Shown in pieces: positions 23,817-30,309 of a DNA stretch of 64,000 nucleotides (position 1 is the first letter of the stretch; each line of letters starts with the position of its first letter). The translations under genes and the position numbers were made by a program. A model generated the notes under the pieces. The model was not told the origin of the DNA. It saw only the letters and a program-made list of their open reading frames with translations, and did no database searches. The stretch comes from CAZSSH01 sp964609825 (lineage in GTDB: Bacteria > Verrucomicrobiota > Lentisphaeria > Victivallales > Victivallaceae): positions 310,001 through 374,000 of the forward strand of contig CAZSSH010000005.1 of the NCBI GenBank assembly GCA_964609825.1. Reading direction: 5' to 3'.

Positions 23817-24661
23817 GACTTGGGCCCCGGATTTTGTTTGCCGGTCATCCGCTCGACGTTGAGTTTGAGGATCATTGTCCGCTCCAGCACCGCCTCGGGG
23901 AACTCCACCGGCTCATCGGTATAGTGGCGCATAAACGTACGGATCGCATCGTCCTTTTGAGCATAATCGGTGAGGAGTTTGACATTACCGCTTAATATCA
24001 CCGAGCGGTAATGGGTCGTCCAGTTGGCGCTGTCGCTCCCGGCGCTGACGATTTTGGTATTGGCGACATCGTTGACAAAGACCGACACGGCGGGATTTTG
24101 CCGCAAAATATCGATCTTGTGTCCGTCAAGGGCACAGTGAAAATACATGGTGAGGCGCTTGCCGTCAAACAACGGAGCGTAATTAAGCATCACGCCGTAG
24201 GGGGTGACGCCGTCGGTCATCGAGATGACGGCCTGATTGTTGTTGCAAATAATCTGGCGCAAGGTCATGCGGTCGGTGATCTCGCGACTGTTGCGGCGCA
24301 TCGGTACCGGCGGTGCAGCGGCGGCCACTTGCTTTAAAAACGAGAGCTTGTCCCAATAGCCGCGCTGAAAGACGATTTTGCCCGCGGGGACATGAAAAAA
24401 GCCGCTGCCGCGCAATCCCTTGGGGTCGCGCCACTCCAAAATCGCCCACTCGCCGTCCTCAAAAATGTGCTCGACGATGCAGACCATTTGGGCAGCGGCG
24501 AATTCCCGCTCAAACATGGCTTTGATTGCCGCCTTGCCGGCCACCGGGGTGTTTGCCACCTGATGGTTGACGGCCTCGTCGGCGTAGAGGCTTGCCAGGG
24601 CCTCCGCATCGGCAGCGTTGAAGTATTCGACGAATTTTTGTACGGTTTCCTTGGGGGTCAT
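23813..24661 (-). CDS. SnoaL-like (NTF2 fold) fused to PNPOx/NimA-like flavin domain
   Basis: 282 residues, start at 24661 with GGAG upstream. Residues 1 to ~115 match a SnoaL-like NTF2 fold: VQKFVEYFNAADAEALASLY, then NHQVANTPVAGKAAI, and WRDPKGLRGSGFFHV. Residues ~130 to 275 match the pyridoxamine-phosphate-oxidase-like split barrel of NimA type (RQIICNNNQAVISM, TPYGVMLNYAPLFDGKRLTM, YFHCALDGHKIDILRQNPAV). The second domain would bind FMN or haem and reduce a small molecule. First gene of a coupled pair with the GyrI/transglutaminase protein. Confidence 0.8.
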   Translation of the reverse strand: MTPKETVQKFVEYFNAADAEALASLYADEAVNHQVANTPVAGKAAIKAMFEREFAAAQMVCIVEHIFEDGEWAILEWRDPKGLRGSGFFHVPAGKIVFQRGYWDKLSFLKQVAAAAPPVPMRRNSREITDRMTLRQIICNNNQAVISMTDGVTPYGVMLNYAPLFDGKRLTMYFHCALDGHKIDILRQNPAVSVFVNDVANTKIVSAGSDSANWTTHYRSVILSGNVKLLTDYAQKDDAIRTFMRHYTDEPVEFPEAVLERTMILKLNVERMTGKQNPGPKS

Positions 24662-24812
24662 AGTTTCTTCTCCTTAAACTCATCAACAATATAACCCCCC
24701 AAGCGGGATTTTTCAAATCTCTTTTTTGGGGGAACTGCTCGATTTCGGGCGTGATTGATTTGCATTTTTCGTTTGTCGAGGGTATTATAATAAGAAATGA
24801 AGGAGATAAGAA

Positions 24813-25592
24813 ATGCGACAATATTTGCTCGGCACACTGTTATTACTGACCTTGCTTGCAAGCGGCTGCGCGGCCAAACCGGCGGTCACTCAAGTCAATA
24901 CCATTGACTCATTGCTGGCGGGCGTCTATGACGGATCAATGACGCTTGCTGAGCTCAAAAATTACGGCGATTTCGGCATCGGCACCTTTACCCGGCTGGA
25001 CGGCGAAATGGTGCTCCTGAACGGCGTAGTTTATCAGGTGCGTGCCGACGGCAAAGTTTACCGGCCCGATGACGGGGTGACCACCCCGTTTGCCGCCGTG
25101 GCGTTTTGGTCGCCGCAAACTTGCGAACCTTTGAGCAAGCTCGACTTCCGGCAATTTTGCGAACGCTTTGATGTCCTGGACTCCAATCGCAACGGTGTCG
25201 TGGCACTCAAAATCACCGGCCGTTTTGCGAGCGTCAAAGTCCGCTCGGTCCCGGCGCAGGACAAACCCTACCGGCCGTTGGCGGAAGTCACCAAAAGCCA
25301 GCCCGAGTTTACCTTGGAGCACGTCACCGGGACGGTCGTCGGCTATCGTTTGCCGCCCTTTGTCAAGGGGATCAATGTCCCCGGCTACCATTTGCATTTC
25401 ATCGATGACAGTCGCATGGCGGGCGGGCATATATTGGATTTTGAGCTTGACCGCGGTACGGTCGAGTGGCGGGAGTGCAATGTTTTTACCATACTTTTGC
25501 CGTCCGGCGACAGTGCGTTTGCCGCCGCCGATCTGACGCTTGACCGCTCGCGTGAATTGCACCAGGCCGAGAGCGCCAAAACGCAAAAATGA
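24813..25592 (+). CDS. budA: Alpha-acetolactate decarboxylase with lipoprotein signal
   Basis: 259 residues, ATG at 24813 with AAGGAG further upstream. The core matches acetolactate decarboxylase: FGIGTFTRLDGEMVLLNGVV and the metal-ligand segment GYHLHFIDD...GGHIL with its three His residues. The enzyme converts alpha-acetolactate to acetoin. The N-terminus has a lipobox (LLASGCAAK), so the mature protein should be lipid-anchored outside the cytoplasm. Most family members are cytoplasmic, but exported forms are known in Bacillus relatives. No acetolactate synthase gene is near. A TATAAT lies at 24786 without a convincing -35. Confidence 0.88.
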   Translation: MRQYLLGTLLLLTLLASGCAAKPAVTQVNTIDSLLAGVYDGSMTLAELKNYGDFGIGTFTRLDGEMVLLNGVVYQVRADGKVYRPDDGVTTPFAAVAFWSPQTCEPLSKLDFRQFCERFDVLDSNRNGVVALKITGRFASVKVRSVPAQDKPYRPLAEVTKSQPEFTLEHVTGTVVGYRLPPFVKGINVPGYHLHFIDDSRMAGGHILDFELDRGTVEWRECNVFTILLPSGDSAFAAADLTLDRSRELHQAESAKTQK

Positions 25593-25593
25593 G

Positions 25594-26148
25594 TTAATTG
25601 GAGCGGCCGAGCTTGCGTTTGAAAAAAATAATCAATGCAGTTATTCCTCCCCCAAAGCTTGCTGTATAGACGCCCCAGAGGCAGCCGGCCAAGAGGCGGG
25701 GGATTGCAACATGACGGCAATAATCCCAATATGAGGCAACAAAAGAGGGGTCAAGCTCCATGCGTTGCTGGACCAATCCTGAGTGTTTCCACTCATTGTA
25801 TTGATAGCCGTGTAATGCAAAAAAAAGCATCCCGGCAAGGACGGCAATCGCCAGCAGCCAGAGGTAAACTTTAAATTTGCCGGACTTGTCCATCAAATAA
25901 CCGCCGAGCCAAACCATTGCGCCGCTGGATAAAAACATCCAAACATAAACCGCCAGCGGATGGATATGCTCCGGGACGAAGCCGAAACGATGAAATACCA
26001 TAAGCGGCAGATACCCGGCAATCAAGCCAAGCGCCAGACCGCGGGTTTCAAATCCCGGCATGACAATCAGCCCAAGGACAAGCAGCAACCAAACACCGCA
26101 AAAAACAGTTTGATTGCGATGTTTCAAAAAAATAGTCGGATGTATCAT
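25594..26148 (-). CDS. Unknown four-helix membrane protein
   Basis: About 184 residues; I choose the ATG at 26148 because GAGG lies six bases before it, though the ATG one codon earlier and an upstream TTG at 26160 are possible. Four or five hydrophobic segments are visible (FCGVWLLLVLGLIVMPGF, LALGLIAGYLPLMVF, VYVWMFLSSGAMVWLGGYL, YLWLLAIAVLAGMLFFAL) and a final one near the C-terminus, ending KRKLGRSN. No family recognised. It converges on the acetolactate decarboxylase gene with a one-base gap. Confidence 0.65.
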   Translation of the reverse strand: MIHPTIFLKHRNQTVFCGVWLLLVLGLIVMPGFETRGLALGLIAGYLPLMVFHRFGFVPEHIHPLAVYVWMFLSSGAMVWLGGYLMDKSGKFKVYLWLLAIAVLAGMLFFALHGYQYNEWKHSGLVQQRMELDPSFVASYWDYCRHVAIPRLLAGCLWGVYTASFGGGITALIIFFKRKLGRSN

Positions 26149-26240
26149 CATGTGCCTCAAATTTTATGCTGCTAATATATGTCATCAGTGGCAAAATTGC
26201 AAATTACAGTAATAAAATATGCAAAAGCGATGAATTTTAC

Positions 26241-26268
26241 TTGCTTTTTGCAAATCGTGTGGTATAAT
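26241..26268 (+). promoter_or_regulatory. Predicted promoter of the EFR1-like gene
   Basis: TTGCTT, a 16-base spacer, then TATAAT, about 60 bases upstream of the ATG at 26327. Confidence 0.6.
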
Positions 26269-26326
26269 TTTAACAAGAGCAATTGAGCCCGGAATCGACG
26301 GGCGATCTAAAAAGGAGACGGTCCGG

Positions 26327-27076
26327 ATGATTTATTATTTTTCGGCAACGGGAAATTCACAATGGGTCGCGGAGGAGTTGGCCGCCGCCACCGGCGACCG
26401 CGCGGTCAGCATGACTGACATGAAAAAGCAGAAATTATCCCCCGCACCGGTGCGTGCCGGCGAGACGGTGGGTTTGGTGTTTCCGGTGTACGCGTTTGCG
26501 CCGCCCCGGTTGGTGATGGATTTTGTGAGCCAGCTCCAGATTGAGGAGGGGGCTTTTGTTTACGGTGTCTGCACCATGGCTGATTTTTGCGGCGATGTGT
26601 TTCGCTATTTGCGCAAGGTCATCCATGTCGACAGCTGTTACTCAATCCGGATGCCGAGCAATTATATTGTGATGAGCGACTGCGAGCCCGACGAAAAGGT
26701 CGCCTCCAAAATCATGGAGGCCACCGGGCGCATTCCCAAAATCGCCGTCGCGGTCAAGGCACGCAAAAAAGAGTTCATCGTCCGCAAGGGCCCGATGGCG
26801 TATTTGCTGACCGCGTTTGCGGCGCCGTTTTTCCGTAAATTTGCCAAAGACAAGAAGTTTTTAACCGATGACACGTGCATCGGCTGCGGCAAGTGTGCCG
26901 AGCGCTGTCCGATGGATAATATCAAATTGGAGAACCATCGGCCGAGTTGGCAGGGCGACTGCATGCAGTGCATGAGCTGCATTCAAAACTGCGCCAAGCA
27001 GGCGATCAATTACGGCAACCAAACCAGAAACCGCAAACGTTATACCTGTAAAGTCGCCAAAAACGGCAATTCATAA
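26327..27076 (+). CDS. EFR1-type flavodoxin/ferredoxin fusion
   Basis: 249 residues, with AAGGAG upstream. The N-terminal ~170 residues are a flavodoxin-like domain that begins MIYYFSATGNSQWVAEEL, the FMN phosphate-binding loop, followed by LVFPVYAFAPP. The C-terminal domain has two [4Fe-4S] clusters: CIGCGKCAERCP and CMQCMSCIQNCA. EFR1-family proteins are cytoplasmic electron carriers of strict anaerobes; the partner is unknown. Downstream lie a small membrane protein and a nucleoside hydrolase relative. Confidence 0.9.
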   Translation: MIYYFSATGNSQWVAEELAAATGDRAVSMTDMKKQKLSPAPVRAGETVGLVFPVYAFAPPRLVMDFVSQLQIEEGAFVYGVCTMADFCGDVFRYLRKVIHVDSCYSIRMPSNYIVMSDCEPDEKVASKIMEATGRIPKIAVAVKARKKEFIVRKGPMAYLLTAFAAPFFRKFAKDKKFLTDDTCIGCGKCAERCPMDNIKLENHRPSWQGDCMQCMSCIQNCAKQAINYGNQTRNRKRYTCKVAKNGNS

Positions 27077-27137
27077 TCACGATAAGACTTGCTGACCCGC
27101 AACCGGGCTTAGGTCTTGTGTGCAAAGGAGGCATATT

Positions 27138-27371
27138 ATGAATCAAGCTGCGACCAGTAGTCCCAGTAATACCGTTTCCTCCGTGTTGGGTGTGTTGAGT
27201 TTGGTATTTTGGATGTTTCCGGGGGTGAATTTCGCCATTCCTCTGGCCGGAATCGTGTTGGCGGTGCGCAAAAGATATGTCGCCGGGCTGGTGTTGAACA
27301 CCATCGGGCTCTGTCTCAGCATCGTCTGTTTGACTTTAAATCTTTTTATCGTCCCGGCGGCGGGATATTGA
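27138..27371 (+). CDS. Small membrane protein, DUF4190-like
   Basis: 77 residues; the ATG at 27138 has a perfect AAGGAGG before it. Two hydrophobic segments form a hairpin (VLGVLSLVFWMFPGVNFAIP continuing into LAGIVLAV, and VLNTIGLCLSIVCLTLNLF). The layout resembles DUF4190 proteins, whose function is unknown. A GC-rich hairpin-capable sequence (CCCG-N4-CGGG core) lies in the 60 bases between this gene and the EFR1-like gene. Confidence 0.65.
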   Translation: MNQAATSSPSNTVSSVLGVLSLVFWMFPGVNFAIPLAGIVLAVRKRYVAGLVLNTIGLCLSIVCLTLNLFIVPAAGY

Positions 27372-27384
27372 GCAATCTTTTTTT

Positions 27385-28278
27385 ATGAAACAAGTTATTT
27401 TGGGTACCGACTGGTGGACCGACTGCGATGATGCGGTTGCGATCCGTTTGCTGGCAAATTTACACAAGGCAAAAGAGGTCGAGCTCGTCGGCGTCGCCGT
27501 CAGCGGCTGTATGGAGCATACGTTAACCTCGCTGGACGCTTTTTTACAGCATGACGGCTTGACGGTCCCCATCGGGATCGACCGCGAGGCGACCGACTTT
27601 GGCGGCAACCCGCCGTATCAGCGGCGTCTGGCGCAATTGCCGTCGCGTTTTAAAGACAATACCCCGGCCGAGGACCCGGTCAAACTCTACCGGCGTTTGC
27701 TGGCCAATGCCAAAGCTAAAGTTGAGTTGATCGAGATCGGCTACCCGCAGATTTTGGCCGCGCTGCTGGCGAGCAACGGGGACGAGTTTTCGCCGTTGAC
27801 CGGTCTTGAGCTCGTCAAGCAAAAGGTCGGCCACTTGTGGATCATGGCGGGCAAATGGGATGAGCCAAACGGCGGGCGCGAAAACAACTTTGCCCGCAAC
27901 CGCCGCGCCTCCGAAGCCGCCGCGACGCTTTGCGATCAGTGGCCGAGCGACATCACCTTTTTGGGCTGGGAGGTCGGTGCCACCGTGATCTCGGGGAGCA
28001 AATTGCCCGCGTCAGATATTTTGAAACAAGCTCTGGTTGACCACGGCTCGGCCAATGGCCGCTCCTCGTGGGACCCGATGCTGATTTTGCTGGCCGTCAC
28101 CGGCGATTTGGCCAAGGCCGGGTATGACGGCGTCCGCGGCGCCGTGACGGTGGATCCGGCGACCGGGTGCAATTATTTTAAGGCATCCAATGTCGGCCGT
28201 CACTGTTATGTGGTCAAATTGTGGCCCGACGCGGCCTATGCCGACGCCATCGACCGACTCATCAACCATCAGGAGTAA
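27385..28278 (+). CDS. Nucleoside hydrolase-like protein
   Basis: 297 residues, cytoplasmic. The N-terminus VILGTDWWTDCDDAVAIRLL corresponds to the calcium-binding DTDPGxDDA loop of inosine/uridine nucleoside hydrolases but with GTDWWTDCDD, so the first Asp is replaced by Gly and two Trp intrude. Other family features are the strand VELVGVAVSG and the segment WIMAGKW. The late Asp-containing segment SSWDPMLILLAVTG is typical of the family. N-ribohydrolase activity is plausible but the altered loop suggests a different substrate. It starts 13 bases after the preceding gene. Confidence 0.8.
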   Translation: MKQVILGTDWWTDCDDAVAIRLLANLHKAKEVELVGVAVSGCMEHTLTSLDAFLQHDGLTVPIGIDREATDFGGNPPYQRRLAQLPSRFKDNTPAEDPVKLYRRLLANAKAKVELIEIGYPQILAALLASNGDEFSPLTGLELVKQKVGHLWIMAGKWDEPNGGRENNFARNRRASEAAATLCDQWPSDITFLGWEVGATVISGSKLPASDILKQALVDHGSANGRSSWDPMLILLAVTGDLAKAGYDGVRGAVTVDPATGCNYFKASNVGRHCYVVKLWPDAAYADAIDRLINHQE

Positions 28279-28284
28279 GTGATT

Positions 28285-28428
28285 ATGAGTGAACAAACCA
28301 AAAGTTGTCCCTGCAAGCACGTCGAGTGCAACAATCACGGCGACTGTCAGGCCTGCAAAGGGTATCACCGCTCAAACGATACTCTGACCGGCTGCGAAAA
28401 AGCCGAGGCGGCAAAAAAGCAAAAGTGA
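28285..28428 (+). CDS. Small Cys-rich protein, unknown
   Basis: 47 residues read directly: it begins MSEQTKSCPCKH, continues VECNNHGDCQACKGYHR and ends in a Lys-rich tail (EAAKKQK). Six Cys and three His form a pattern CPCKH-x2-C-x5-C-x2-C-x3-H, which suggests a zinc or iron-sulfur site. AGGAG lies nine bases upstream, inside the end of the nucleoside hydrolase-like gene, so the two are probably co-transcribed. It converges with another Cys-rich gene with a three-base gap. Confidence 0.65.
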   Translation: MSEQTKSCPCKHVECNNHGDCQACKGYHRSNDTLTGCEKAEAAKKQK

Positions 28429-28431
28429 GCG

Positions 28432-28815
28432 TCAAAACACCGAGTGCATTTGTTTTTTGACGTTGGCGATTGCCGCGAGTAACTCTTTTTGCGCCTGCCC
28501 CTGCGGGCCGACGAAACCGAAGAATTCCTCGAGTTTGCCGCATGGGAAATCGGTGCATTCGCCGCAATTGTTAACTTTTTTGTCCAATGCGCAGCGGCGG
28601 ATTTGGCACTGGCTCTCACAGTGACCGCACTTGGGGCCGCCCTCGGTCATACAGCCGTTGCAGCGGATGTTGCCGGCCTGGATTTGATCGCAATGGTAGC
28701 GCTGCCGCCAGTCGGCGGCGACCAGCTCCATTTTACTTTGACTGTTTTCGAGAGTGGCGCGATATGCGTCGCATTGGCTGCAAACCAGTCCGCAGGCGGC
28801 AATATTGACCGGCAT
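28432..28815 (-). CDS. DUF3795 Cys-rich protein
   Basis: 127 residues. It opens with IAACGLVCSQCDAYRATLEN and has further Cys clusters CNGCMTEGGPKCGHCESQC and NCGECTDFPCGKLEEFF, the arrangement of DUF3795 proteins of anaerobes. Eleven or more Cys suggest metal or Fe-S binding. The function is unknown. GGAGGATATC precedes the ATG at 28815. Confidence 0.85.
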   Translation of the reverse strand: MPVNIAACGLVCSQCDAYRATLENSQSKMELVAADWRQRYHCDQIQAGNIRCNGCMTEGGPKCGHCESQCQIRRCALDKKVNNCGECTDFPCGKLEEFFGFVGPQGQAQKELLAAIANVKKQMHSVF

Positions 28816-28873
28816 GATATCCTCCTTGTTATAACGTTAAGGCAATATAGCACCAATCCATGCCGCCGTCAAG

Positions 28874-30253
28874 TTATTTTTCTCTCGCCGCCAACGCAAG
28901 TTTGATCTCGTCGACTTTGGCCCGGCTCAAGGGGTAAAAGCAAACCGCGGTTGCACCGATCAGCAAAAAGGCGGTCGGAAACAAGGCGTACCAGAGGCGC
29001 ATTTGCATGATGGAGTCGGCACTTTGCGCCGCGCCGAGTTTTTGGTCAAAGCCGCACCAGACAAGAATGTACCCGGCGATCACCATGGCCATGGTAAAGC
29101 CGACCTTGACCGTCCAGGACAGGACGGCCGCAAACACCCCCTCGCGGCAGAGATTGTTATGCAGCAAATCCCACTGGCAGACATCCGCCATCATCGAGAA
29201 AAAGAGCATAAACATCGCCGACAGACACGGTGAAATCAGTGCAGAGCAGAGGATTGAGAGATACGGAGACTCGGGATTCATGATAAAATAACTTCCGACA
29301 AAGCCCGCGATACCCACCCCGTAAAAGGTCAGCATGGCGGCCTTTTTGCCGAAATGTTTGGAGAGCAAGCTCACGAGCGGCAATACCGCGATCCCCGATA
29401 AGCCGTACACCGTCCCGTTGACTCCCAAAATCTGGGTCGAGTAAGGGATATCGCCGCGGCAGACGTAATAAATGATTAAATACGTCCCCAAAGCTCCCGT
29501 CGAGCCCGCTCCCAGCATCCCGGTACCGAGCCCGGTCATGATGAGGACAAATGGTTTCACTTTAAATGCGGTAAAAATATCAGCCACTTTAATTTTTGGA
29601 GCGGGGGCGTGACCGGAGAGGGTGGGTGGCTTTTCGTGTCCCGTGAGCAGCAGCGGGCCGAGGGCAAAGATGACGATGACCGCTCCCACAATCAAACTAA
29701 CTACCCGCATCCCGGTGATGGTGTCGCCCGCAAAGCAGGGGCGCTGTGTCCCCCAAAAGACCCAGTTGATCGCCACCGTGCTCAAGCCGACAAAAAACAT
29801 CCGGTAGCCCATCAGATTGGTGCGCTCATGATAATCGCCGCTGAGCTCATAGCCGTAGCTGATGTAGGGGACGCAGTAAACCGTGGTGCAAGTGTAGTAA
29901 AAAAGAGACGCGATGACAAAGTAAGTGAGGTAATAATATTGGCCCATGTCGCGCGGAAACAGCCACATGACGACAAACGCCAGCGCGGTCATCACCGACC
30001 CGGCCAAAATATACGGTTTGCGCCGTCCCCAGCGGGAGCGGGTGTTGTCGCTCAAGTAGCCCATCACCGGATCGGTGAGTGCATCCCAGACGCGGGCGAC
30101 GGCGGCGGCATAGCCGAGGAGCACCGGATCGACGCCCAAAGTGATGTTAAAGATCGGCATCATCATCATGATTGCCACATTTTGCATGGTGCTTTCGCTC
30201 AAAGCTCCCATGCCGTATCCGATTTTGGAGAAAAAAGACAATTTGCCGGTCAT
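28874..30253 (-). CDS. GPH family glycoside:cation symporter (MFS, MelB-like)
   Basis: 459 residues with twelve hydrophobic segments. The MelB/GPH signatures are present: KIGYGMGALSES at the N-terminus, DALTDPVMGYLSDNTRSRWG, and GRRKPYIL. These transporters import oligosaccharides or glycosides with Na+ or H+. It lies downstream of the clan-A glycosidase gene, separated by a strong terminator, and may import that enzyme's products. Confidence 0.92.
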   Translation of the reverse strand: MTGKLSFFSKIGYGMGALSESTMQNVAIMMMMPIFNITLGVDPVLLGYAAAVARVWDALTDPVMGYLSDNTRSRWGRRKPYILAGSVMTALAFVVMWLFPRDMGQYYYLTYFVIASLFYYTCTTVYCVPYISYGYELSGDYHERTNLMGYRMFFVGLSTVAINWVFWGTQRPCFAGDTITGMRVVSLIVGAVIVIFALGPLLLTGHEKPPTLSGHAPAPKIKVADIFTAFKVKPFVLIMTGLGTGMLGAGSTGALGTYLIIYYVCRGDIPYSTQILGVNGTVYGLSGIAVLPLVSLLSKHFGKKAAMLTFYGVGIAGFVGSYFIMNPESPYLSILCSALISPCLSAMFMLFFSMMADVCQWDLLHNNLCREGVFAAVLSWTVKVGFTMAMVIAGYILVWCGFDQKLGAAQSADSIMQMRLWYALFPTAFLLIGATAVCFYPLSRAKVDEIKLALAAREK

Positions 30254-30274
30254 GATAGAGTTTCCTGATTGCTG

Positions 30275-30298
30275 AAAAAGCCCCCCGGGACGGGGGGC
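30275..30298 (-). terminator. Intrinsic terminator between glycosidase and symporter genes
   Basis: On the minus strand a perfect 7-bp stem of GCCCCCC and GGGGGGC with a 5-base loop, followed by five T residues. Confidence 0.88.
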
Positions 30299-30309
30299 GG
30301 CTGGTCGTT

